DNA from: JAUPVN01 sp964423475
GTDB lineage: Bacteria; Patescibacteriota; Saccharimonadia; Saccharimonadales; CAIOMD01
DNA length: 33,088 bases
Assembly: GCA_964423475.1 (NCBI GenBank)
Contig: CAYRFD010000004.1
Span: forward strand, 1-33,088
Reading direction: 5' to 3'
The notes beneath the pieces were generated by a model, which made no database searches, was not told where the DNA came from, and was given only the letters and a program-made list of their open reading frames with translations. The translations under genes were made by a program, and so were the position numbers. Shown one piece after another: positions 21,874 through 29,197 of the stretch (positions are counted from its first letter, which is position 1; every line of letters starts with the position of its first letter).

Positions 21874-22851
21874 ATGGCACAAAAATCTCGTGATAATATT
21901 CAGCTTTTAACAGGAAATTCTCATACAGAACTAGCAAAAGCTACTGCAAAAAAAATTGGTATTAAACTAACTCCGGTAGAGCTAGGTGCTTTTGCTAACG
22001 GGGAAATTAAGTGTAAATTAACAGAGTCTGTGCGTGGTTGTGATGTATTTATTATGCAAAGCCATGTTGGCCCAGATATAAATGGTGCAATTATGGAACA
22101 ATTAATAATGATAGATGCTGCTAAACGTGCTTCTGCTAATTCTATAACTGCTGTATGCCCTTTTTTGGCCTATGCCAGGCAAGACAGAAAAGCCAGCGGC
22201 AGAGAGGCCATTACAACAAGATTAGTAATAGATATGTTTAGCGTTGCCGGTGCCAATAGAATAATGAGTATAGATTTGCACTCTGGGCAATCTCAAGGAT
22301 TTTTTAATGGCCCGTTTGATCATTTAATTGCAGCACCTGTTTTAAAAGAATATATTAAAGAAAACTTAATGAAAGACGAAATTACTATAGTATCGCCAGA
22401 TGCCGGTAGGGTAAAATCTTCTGAACGCTATGCTAGTTCGTTAAACTGCCCAGTGGCTGTTATTCATAAACAAAGAGTCGCTACTAAAAGAGATGGTAGC
22501 TCAGAGGCAAAGCATTTAATAGGAGAAATAGAAGGCCGAAACTGCATAATTATAGACGACATGATAGATACCGCAGGTACAATTTGTGCAGCGGCAGATT
22601 TGTTAAAAGAACGTGGCGCAAAAAAAATATTTGGGGTTAGCACTCACGGTATTTTTAGTGACCCAGCTTTAGAACGAATAGAAAAATCAGCTTTTGATGA
22701 AATAATTGTTACAGATACTTTGCCCGCAAATCACAATAATCATAAAAAAGTTAAAGTTTTATCTGTAGCTCCACTTTTGGCTTCTGCAATTACTGCTGTA
22801 TATGATGGAATGAGTGTTTCGGCCTTGTTTGATGGCCAAAACCAAATGTAA
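21874..22851 (+). CDS. prs: Ribose-phosphate pyrophosphokinase (PRPP synthase)
   Basis: 325 residues, normal length. It makes PRPP from ribose-5-phosphate and ATP. The ATP-site loop is RQDRKASGREAITT (about 108-121), the metal-binding DLHSGQSQGFF follows (about 136-146), and the PRPP loop IIIDDMIDTAGTI is at 226-238. It links the pentose phosphate operon upstream with pyrE downstream, which uses PRPP. TACACT lies 8 bases before the ATG; GGGGGTG lies too far upstream to be a normal SD, so a leaderless start is possible. It converges on pyrE with 1 base between the ends. Confidence 0.96.
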   Translation: MAQKSRDNIQLLTGNSHTELAKATAKKIGIKLTPVELGAFANGEIKCKLTESVRGCDVFIMQSHVGPDINGAIMEQLIMIDAAKRASANSITAVCPFLAYARQDRKASGREAITTRLVIDMFSVAGANRIMSIDLHSGQSQGFFNGPFDHLIAAPVLKEYIKENLMKDEITIVSPDAGRVKSSERYASSLNCPVAVIHKQRVATKRDGSSEAKHLIGEIEGRNCIIIDDMIDTAGTICAAADLLKERGAKKIFGVSTHGIFSDPALERIEKSAFDEIIVTDTLPANHNNHKKVKVLSVAPLLASAITAVYDGMSVSALFDGQNQM

Positions 22852-22852
22852 T

Positions 22853-23518
22853 TTAAGATATTAGCTTAACGTAGCCACCGGCATAATTTGGGTGGTTTTT
22901 TTTAAAATCATCACCGTGGCCAATATCTTCTACAATTGGTACATTTTTTGAGCAAAGACCAGTTTTGGCGCATTCTTCTGCGGGCCACACATCATATTCA
23001 ACACTACAAAGTTTTACAAATTTTGGTACATCCAACGCCTCTGCTGTTACCCCTTTGTTGGCAGCTACAGCCCCTACGCCAATTATTGTTCCACCTGATT
23101 TTCTAACAGTTTTTATTACAGATTTTATGGTTGCCATCTGATTTATCATATCTTCTAGTAGTATTACTTTTTTACCTTTAACACATTCTTTAAAGCCTTC
23201 GCGCTCAAAAGCAAATTCTTTAGTTTGAGAACCCTTAACTTTATCTGCCCATACTGCCCTAACATTTTCAGACATTTCTGTTAAATAATGTGCGCCCCAA
23301 TGGCAAAATGGAATTGCGCCTATTGCGGGTGATATAACAGTATCTATTTGATCATCTTTAAAATTGCTAACAAGCTCCTTTATATATTTTTTTACAATAT
23401 CAACACGCGGTAAAAGCGGGTCAATATTACAGTAACCAGCTAGATGTTTTGTGCTAACTCCAACAAAGTGCCCACTATATATACAACCAATTTCTTGTAG
23501 TTCTTTTTTTGCGTCCAT
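22853..23518 (-). CDS. pyrE: Orotate phosphoribosyltransferase with degenerate PRPP loop
   Basis: 221 residues from the ATG at 23518, supported by AGGGGT just before it. A longer frame would run into pyrF, whose stop lies 8 bases upstream. It joins orotate to PRPP giving OMP. Family marks: SGHFVGVSTKH (15-25), PAIGAIP (64-70), and near the C-terminus 'VWPAEECAKTGLCSKNVP', corresponding to the PAEECPLC motif. The PRPP loop, normally EDVxTTGGS, reads EDMINQMAT (122-130), so the Thr-x-Gly part is lost. pyrF lies immediately upstream on the same strand, so the two last steps of UMP synthesis are co-expressed. Confidence 0.85.
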   Translation of the reverse strand: MDAKKELQEIGCIYSGHFVGVSTKHLAGYCNIDPLLPRVDIVKKYIKELVSNFKDDQIDTVISPAIGAIPFCHWGAHYLTEMSENVRAVWADKVKGSQTKEFAFEREGFKECVKGKKVILLEDMINQMATIKSVIKTVRKSGGTIIGVGAVAANKGVTAEALDVPKFVKLCSVEYDVWPAEECAKTGLCSKNVPIVEDIGHGDDFKKNHPNYAGGYVKLIS

Positions 23519-23525
23519 TTTACCC

Positions 23526-24347
23526 CTATCTATAATTATTAATTGTATTGCGTATTTCTTGTGCCTTAGCTTTGGCAGCATCGGCAAAATCTTTACCTTT
23601 TGAACTATACAAGATATCTCTAGAAGAGTTTATTATTAAACCTCTTTTATTAGCGCCAATACCAGCCTTAACAAAGCTTTTTACGTCTCCACCTTGGGCA
23701 CCTACTCCCGGAACCAAAAATACCATATTAGGGCCTACAATTTTTCTTACCTTAGCAAGTTCATCTGCATAGGTTGCTCCCATTACAAGTAGGCAATTAT
23801 CGTTAGTGTTCCAAGAATCTATAATATTTTTAGCAACATGTTGGTAAAGTGGCTTGCCATCTATAATTAAATCTTGAAACTCACCCGCTCCTGGGTTGGA
23901 TGTTCGGCAAAGCACAATGATGCCCTTATCTTTGTAACTTAAAAACTCGTTATTTGCGGTTTTGCCCATGTAGGGGTTAATAGTAATTGCATCTACGTTT
24001 AAATAGTTAAAAGCAAAACTAGCATAATAATTGTTTGTGTTGCCAATATCTGCTCTTTTAAAGTCTAGTATTATTGGTATTTTTGGGTAAGTTTCATTAA
24101 TATAATCACAAGTTTTTTTAAGTTGCGTGATGCCATCTTCACCAGCAGCCTCGTACATGGCAGAATTTGGCTTATATGCACATACTAAATTACTAGTAGT
24201 ATCTATAATTGCTTTATTAAATATAAAAAAAGCATCTTTTTGTGATGCAATATGAGGGGGAATTTTATTGATATCTGGGTCTAGCCCTACACACAAAAGA
24301 GAATCATTGTTTGTTATAGCCTTATCTAACTTTGTAAGAAAGTTCAT
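23526..24347 (-). CDS. pyrF: Orotidine 5'-phosphate decarboxylase
   Basis: 273 residues from the ATG at 24347, the length of the longer (type 2) PyrF class. Upstream in-frame codons to 24425 would overlap the pyrD start. It decarboxylates OMP to UMP. The catalytic tetrad segment is DFKRADIGNT (95-104; Asp95, Lys97, Asp100). GLDPD (21-25) and 'LVPGVGAQGGD' (211-221, phosphate-binding) are also typical. TATATT (24360-24355, minus strand) is 7 bases before the ATG and there is no SD, so initiation is probably leaderless. It is divergent from pyrD. Confidence 0.94.
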   Translation of the reverse strand: MNFLTKLDKAITNNDSLLCVGLDPDINKIPPHIASQKDAFFIFNKAIIDTTSNLVCAYKPNSAMYEAAGEDGITQLKKTCDYINETYPKIPIILDFKRADIGNTNNYYASFAFNYLNVDAITINPYMGKTANNEFLSYKDKGIIVLCRTSNPGAGEFQDLIIDGKPLYQHVAKNIIDSWNTNDNCLLVMGATYADELAKVRKIVGPNMVFLVPGVGAQGGDVKSFVKAGIGANKRGLIINSSRDILYSSKGKDFADAAKAKAQEIRNTINNYR

Positions 24348-24354
24348 GTCTAGT

Positions 24355-24360
24355 AATATA
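24355..24360 (-). promoter_or_regulatory. -10 box of the pyrF-pyrE operon
   Basis: TATATT on the minus strand, 7 bases before the pyrF ATG. The 44-base space to pyrD must hold promoters for both directions. Confidence 0.4.
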
Positions 24361-24391
24361 GTATATAGGTATAAACTTAATAAAGGCAAAT

Positions 24392-25474
24392 ATGAGCTTA
24401 AAACCAGTATTTTATGATCCTGCAATAACCTATGAAGAAAATTTTAGCAAAGGCCCTTTTAATATAAATAACAAAAATATTGCAAAAAATGACAAAAATC
24501 CCAAATATTCTTTTGTTGGCCGTAAAGTTAATTCACCTTTTGGCATTGCGTCTGGTATATTATTAAACTCTAACCATGTAAAACACGCATTTGATATGGG
24601 TTTTGACGTAGTTTGCTATAAAACTCAACGTAGCACAACCTTCCCCTGTAACAAGTATCCAAATGTAGTTTACTTAGATGTAAAGGGTAATTTAACTTTA
24701 GAAAAAGCAAGTAAGCCTATAGTTGGTCATTCTACAACAAACAAATCGTTAGCAGAAGTTACCGTTACAAATTCTTTTGGAGTACCGTCTAAGGGCCCTA
24801 ATTTTTGGGTAGAAGATTTAAAAAAAGCACTTAGCCACCAAGGCAAGGGGCAATTATTAATAATGAGCGTTGTAGGTACTATACAAAAAGGCTTTACAGA
24901 ACTAGATTATTTTGATGATTTTGCAAGTACTGCAAAATTAGCAGTAGAAAGCGGTGCTAAAGTAATAGAAATTAATTTGTCTTGCCCTAATGTTGCAAGC
25001 GAGGGTGTGCTTTGCTACACAAAAGCCTCGGTAATTGAAATTTGCAAAAAAACAAAACAAGCCATTGGCAACGTACCGCTTATTGCCAAGCTTGGCTATT
25101 TTTCTAAACTACAGCAAGATACTTTAAAAGCAACAATTATTGAGGCTTCGCCCTATTTATCTGCGGTATCTGTTATTAATACAATTGCGGCACCAATTGT
25201 AGATAAATATGGTAATCAGCTATTGCCTGGGCCAAACAGGTTAAAAGCGGGTGTTTGCGGCAAGGGCATTAAATGGGCCGGTTTAGATATGGTAGAACGT
25301 ATTAATAAAATACGCCAAGACAATAATTTAAACCTACAGATTATTGGTGTTGGTGGGGTAATGGATCCAAATGATTTTAAAGATTATCGTTCAAAGGGTG
25401 CAGATTTGGTACAGTCTGCTACAGCAGCAATGTGGAACGATAATTTAGCAAACCAAGTAAAGGCTAGTTTATAA
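24392..25474 (+). CDS. pyrD: Dihydroorotate dehydrogenase, class 1-like
   Basis: 360 residues. An FMN enzyme that oxidises dihydroorotate to orotate. NLSCPN (195-200) carries Cys198 as catalytic base, which marks class 1 (cytosolic) enzymes; class 2 has Ser. 'SPFGIASGILLNS' (48-60), TNSFGVPS (126-133) and 'IGVGGVMDPNDF' (338-349) are FMN and substrate segments. It is longer than class 1A enzymes (about 310), mainly because of an N-terminal stretch of about 45 residues. The electron acceptor is unclear: no pyrK gene is adjacent. Its 3' end overlaps that of pyrC by 11 bases, tail to tail. Confidence 0.92.
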   Translation: MSLKPVFYDPAITYEENFSKGPFNINNKNIAKNDKNPKYSFVGRKVNSPFGIASGILLNSNHVKHAFDMGFDVVCYKTQRSTTFPCNKYPNVVYLDVKGNLTLEKASKPIVGHSTTNKSLAEVTVTNSFGVPSKGPNFWVEDLKKALSHQGKGQLLIMSVVGTIQKGFTELDYFDDFASTAKLAVESGAKVIEINLSCPNVASEGVLCYTKASVIEICKKTKQAIGNVPLIAKLGYFSKLQQDTLKATIIEASPYLSAVSVINTIAAPIVDKYGNQLLPGPNRLKAGVCGKGIKWAGLDMVERINKIRQDNNLNLQIIGVGGVMDPNDFKDYRSKGADLVQSATAAMWNDNLANQVKASL

Positions 25475-26513
25475 TATTAGCAGAACCAGCTTTAGCTAGT
25501 ATTTTACCATTGTTGTAAACAACCTTATTATTTACTGTAACTTCTTTTACAAAACCTGCTACAGCCATACCGTCAAAAGGCGTCCAGCCGCATTTAGAAT
25601 GGATATTTTTATTGCTAATTGTTGTTTCTGATAATTCTACTAAAACTGATGTGCCTTTTGGCTGATTTATGTTAAATAATTTAGCAGAATTTGTATGTAG
25701 CAAAGAAATTAACTTATCCATTGTTAATTTGCCTTCTGCTTGTGCTGTTAGCATTAATGGCAAAGTGGTTTCTAGTCCTGGTACGCCAAAAGGGGGCTGG
25801 CTACTAAGTTTTTCTTGTTTTGTATGGGGCGCATGGTCTGATTCTATTATATCTACGCCGTCTAAATTGTCCCATAAAAATTGTTGATCTTTTTTTGGTT
25901 TTAGGTATGGTTTCATATAGCCAAAAGGCCCAAGTTTGTCTGCATCTTTATCTGTTAAAAATAAATGATGCGGCGTAACACCACAAGTAATTGGTAACCC
26001 CGCTTCTTTTGCTTTTAATACAAATTCTAGCTCTTTTTGGTTAGAAACATGGCACATATGGGTTTGTTTGGGTATGGTTTTTAAAGTTTTTAGCACAATA
26101 TCTGATACATCGTCTTCTGCATGTAACATAATTGGCTTATTGGTGGGCCAAGCTTTATAAATATCTATTAGCTTTGCGCTATCTATTTTATAGCCTCCAG
26201 TTGTTATGTTCATATACACTTTAAGGCCCATAACACTATCTTTAACTATCTCAAACTGGTCAAAATTATCGCCTAAAGTGCCAAAATGAAAGCCTAAATC
26301 GCACACAGCTTTTTGTTTAGCCTCAGCAATTTTTTCATCTAGCAATTTTTTAGTGGTTATAGGAACTAAATTGTTTGGCATGTCTATTATAGTAGTAAAA
26401 CCACCAGCCAATGCTGCTGCGGTGCCTGTGTAAAAATCTTCTTTATGAGTTTGCCCTGGATCGCGCAAATGCACATGAGGATCTATTAACCCGGGTAATG
26501 TAATAGTTTTCAT
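25464..26513 (-). CDS. pyrC: Dihydroorotase, CAD-like class
   Basis: 349 residues. It interconverts carbamoyl-aspartate and dihydroorotate. Zinc ligands are readable: His13 and His15 (DPHVHLRDPG), the lysine that becomes carboxylated, Lys98 (GLKVYM), His131 (LHAED), His155 (MCHVSN) and Asp226 (ESDHAPH). The length and these motifs resemble the dihydroorotase domain of animal CAD. The start codon overlaps the stop of the SGNH-like gene (ATGA), so it is the last gene of a long minus-strand operon. Confidence 0.95.
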   Translation of the reverse strand: MKTITLPGLIDPHVHLRDPGQTHKEDFYTGTAAALAGGFTTIIDMPNNLVPITTKKLLDEKIAEAKQKAVCDLGFHFGTLGDNFDQFEIVKDSVMGLKVYMNITTGGYKIDSAKLIDIYKAWPTNKPIMLHAEDDVSDIVLKTLKTIPKQTHMCHVSNQKELEFVLKAKEAGLPITCGVTPHHLFLTDKDADKLGPFGYMKPYLKPKKDQQFLWDNLDGVDIIESDHAPHTKQEKLSSQPPFGVPGLETTLPLMLTAQAEGKLTMDKLISLLHTNSAKLFNINQPKGTSVLVELSETTISNKNIHSKCGWTPFDGMAVAGFVKEVTVNNKVVYNNGKILAKAGSANIIN

Positions 26514-27178
26514 ATACTATAAATAGTATCATCTAACACGCAATCTATAAACATAGGAGAAATTTTTTGGTTGGCTAGTTTGTTGGGGTGAGAATCAAAT
26601 GGTAGTAAGCGACGATATTGTATTTTAAGCATGTTAGTGTTTTTACCATTCTTTTCGGCTAATAATTTAAATAAGCTAAAAGTACTAATATTATTACCAA
26701 AATTATTATTTGTAAGCCAATTTGATAATTCTTTTGCTCTTTTAGCGTTTTGCGTGTTTGTTTTAAACGGAATCAATGGTGGAGAAGTTACTATTATGAG
26801 TTTATTTGGCAGATTATTAAAGAAACTAGTAATTTTAGTGTAATAATTTTTAATATTTGTAAGTTCTTGGATATTTTTTATGTTTGAATTTGGGTAACAT
26901 GATTTGATAATTACTGTATTAAACTGTAGTACAAAATCTTTTGTTTTTAGATATTTTGTGTTTTTATTAAAAAGTATAGAATAATCTTTTGGGGTAGTGT
27001 TGTTGTTTGGAAAATCTAGCAGTAGTTTTTTACTATCGTATTTATTACGTAATATTTTTGTGTTTACGTTGTAATCGTTAAAATCTATATTTGAGTTACT
27101 TATAAAATTTTGATAAATCTTGCCATCATTGATAAGATTTTCGCCCACAGAACGATGTATGAATAGTATTTTATTCAT
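26510..27178 (-). CDS. SGNH/GDSL hydrolase-like protein, divergent
   Basis: 222 residues, Asn- and Lys-rich, no signal peptide. It begins MNKILFIHRSVGENLI, where HRSVG takes the place of the GDS block. A central strand 'TVIIKSCYPNSN' and 'KLIIVTSPPLIP' correspond to the Asn-containing block III region. 'FDSHPNKLANQK' near the C-terminus matches the catalytic DxxH block (Asp and His). So the Ser-Asp-His triad of an SGNH-fold esterase is plausible (Ser10, Asp and His about 196-198). The substrate is unknown. It is 6 bases downstream of the ABC permease gene and overlaps pyrC by 4 bases. Confidence 0.6.
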   Translation of the reverse strand: MNKILFIHRSVGENLINDGKIYQNFISNSNIDFNDYNVNTKILRNKYDSKKLLLDFPNNNTTPKDYSILFNKNTKYLKTKDFVLQFNTVIIKSCYPNSNIKNIQELTNIKNYYTKITSFFNNLPNKLIIVTSPPLIPFKTNTQNAKRAKELSNWLTNNNFGNNISTFSLFKLLAEKNGKNTNMLKIQYRRLLPFDSHPNKLANQKISPMFIDCVLDDTIYSI

Positions 27179-27184
27179 CGTTCT

Positions 27185-28396
27185 TTATTCTTGGCGCAAG
27201 GCATCTATTGGATTGGTTTTTTCTGCCCTTAATGCGGGTAGTATTACTACTACTAAACCTATAAGTATCATAAATATAACCATTGCAATTTGCAGCCACC
27301 AAGGGTTGGCAAATAAGTTAAAAGATTCACTAACTCCCCTAGAATGGGCGTAGCTATTTAATATGCCGTTTGTTATAAGCTCTGCCGTTCTTGCAAATAT
27401 AATACCTATAATTGCGCCACTAATAGATAAGATTAAGGCTTCAAATATGAATAACCTAGACATATCACGTTTTCTACCACCTAAGGCCATCATTAAGCCC
27501 GTTTCTTTTGTTCGTTCTATTAATGAAATTGTTAAGGTATTAAACATACCCAATATAGCAATTACCATACCAATGGCGCCAAATGCCCCCAAAACAATAT
27601 TAAATATCTGAAAAACTTTATCTATTTGGTCTACTGTATCTATTGCAGATACTGTTTGAAAGCCCATAGATTCTACTTGTTTACGTAAATTTGCTACATC
27701 TGATCTTTCTTGAGCAACAAGTTTAATTTGGCTGTATGTATTTACCTCTAAGCCAGAAAATATGTCATAAGACGTATATACTTCGCTACCAGAGCCCGAT
27801 TCTATAACCCCAACAATTGTAAAGTCTTTTTCTAAGTAGGGTTGATTAGCATTCTGGAGTGGTATAATTAGCTGCATTTTTTGTCCAATTATACTTTTTG
27901 GATCTTTTATACCGGCCGCTTTTGTTGTAGCCGTGTTTATATAGGCTGTGTCAACCTCGTTTGGTTTGCTGTAAGAACCTGCAACGATACTGTGGTTAGA
28001 AAGCTCAACATATCCTTTGTCTACCGCGTACACTACAACACTAGTTGCTCCCGATTGATTTATTTTAATACTACCCGGAACAGATAGTAGAGCACCATAT
28101 TTGGCTACTTTATTAAAATTTTGCATTTTTTGATAATTTTCTTGGTTTAGTTGTATTATTTTTGAGTTAACCGTGCTTACATCTATTGCTTTTATAGACT
28201 GGCTTCCAACAACTTGTTCTGTTACTAAATTTCTTAAACCAAAACCAAAAGATAGTAAAAAGTATACTGCTCCTATGCCTATTGCTACGCCTAAAATAGT
28301 TAATATACTGCGCAGCCTTTTGTGTGTAATGTTCTTCCATGCTAAATAAAAGGTTGCGCTAATTGGTATAGATTTGTAATGTGGTTTATTTGCCAT
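27185..28396 (-). CDS. MacB/FtsX-type ABC transporter permease
   Basis: 403 residues with the MacB layout: N-terminal helix (about 27-50), large extracytoplasmic MacB_PCD domain (about 50-270), then three C-terminal helices of the FtsX domain ('GAIGMVIAILGMFNTLTISL', 'LFIFEALILSISGAIIGII', 'IAMVIFMILIGLVVVILPAL'). 'ISLIERTKETGLMMALGGRKRDM' is the coupling segment conserved in this family, and the end 'LPALRAEKTNPIDALR' is also diagnostic. Such permeases transmit ATP hydrolysis as a mechanical movement across the membrane to an outside partner. AGGAG before the ATG fixes the start, 2 bases from the ATPase stop. Confidence 0.92.
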   Translation of the reverse strand: MANKPHYKSIPISATFYLAWKNITHKRLRSILTILGVAIGIGAVYFLLSFGFGLRNLVTEQVVGSQSIKAIDVSTVNSKIIQLNQENYQKMQNFNKVAKYGALLSVPGSIKINQSGATSVVVYAVDKGYVELSNHSIVAGSYSKPNEVDTAYINTATTKAAGIKDPKSIIGQKMQLIIPLQNANQPYLEKDFTIVGVIESGSGSEVYTSYDIFSGLEVNTYSQIKLVAQERSDVANLRKQVESMGFQTVSAIDTVDQIDKVFQIFNIVLGAFGAIGMVIAILGMFNTLTISLIERTKETGLMMALGGRKRDMSRLFIFEALILSISGAIIGIIFARTAELITNGILNSYAHSRGVSESFNLFANPWWLQIAMVIFMILIGLVVVILPALRAEKTNPIDALRQE

Positions 28397-28398
28397 AT

Positions 28399-29196
28399 TT
28401 ATACGCTCCTGCTAATAGCTTTGCTACCAAGATTAAGATTTTTAAAATATGTAGTTCTTTTACGTATATCTTCTATAAGTTTATCTGTTTTTTCTTGTAT
28501 ATTGTCTGATGCCAGCTCTTCTACTATTCCGTCTTGGATGTGTAGTATTTTATCTGCTAAAGGTAAGTATTCCATATTATGGGTTACAAGTATTACCGTT
28601 CTTCTGTATTCTTCTTTAATGTTTTGTAGCAGCTCCATTACGGCATCGCCATTTGGGGTATCCAGATTACCGGTTGGCTCATCTGTAACTATAAATAAGG
28701 GGTCGTTAGCAAGTGCTCTAGCAATTGCTACGCGCTGTTGTTCTCCACCAGAAAGATAGGTGGGGTATTTTTTAGCGTAGGCCGTCATTTTGGCACGTTC
28801 TAAAGACATTTTTGCAATATTGTTAGCAGCTTTTCTGTTATATCCCAAAAATAGCAATGGGAGTGATATATTATCTAAAACATTTAAGCTATTAACCCAA
28901 TAGTTGGTTTGTAGTACAATTCCAATTTTATTTGCTCTTAGTGCTGCAAGTTCATCAGAATTTAATTTATATACATCTTTGTCTTGTAATATTACTTGGC
29001 CAGAAGTTGGTTTTTGTAAACCAACTAATGTATTTAGTAAAGTAGTTTTTCCACTACCAGATGGCCCGTATACAATGTTAAATGTATTTTGTTGGATTTC
29101 AAACGAGGCTTCTTTTATAGCCTTTACCTGTTCTTTTCCCGTTAAAAATGTTTGTGAAACCTTATCGACTTTTATTAGTGTTGTATTTTCTGCCAT
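28399..29196 (-). CDS. ABC transporter ATP-binding protein (MacB/LolD type)
   Basis: 265 residues. Walker A GPSGSGKTT (44-52), Q-loop Gln96 in IVLQT, signature LSGGEQQRVAIARAL (148-162), Walker B FIVTDEPTG (Asp172, Glu173) and H-loop His206 are all intact. So it should be an active ATPase partner of the permease encoded next. The core ends at about residue 224 and a helical, charged C-terminal extension of about 40 residues follows. The gene lies one base after the stop of the giant RCC1/FN3 protein gene, which suggests that the transporter acts on or with that surface protein. Confidence 0.94.
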   Translation of the reverse strand: MAENTTLIKVDKVSQTFLTGKEQVKAIKEASFEIQQNTFNIVYGPSGSGKTTLLNTLVGLQKPTSGQVILQDKDVYKLNSDELAALRANKIGIVLQTNYWVNSLNVLDNISLPLLFLGYNRKAANNIAKMSLERAKMTAYAKKYPTYLSGGEQQRVAIARALANDPLFIVTDEPTGNLDTPNGDAVMELLQNIKEEYRRTVILVTHNMEYLPLADKILHIQDGIVEELASDNIQEKTDKLIEDIRKRTTYFKNLNLGSKAISRSV

Positions 29197-29197
29197 T

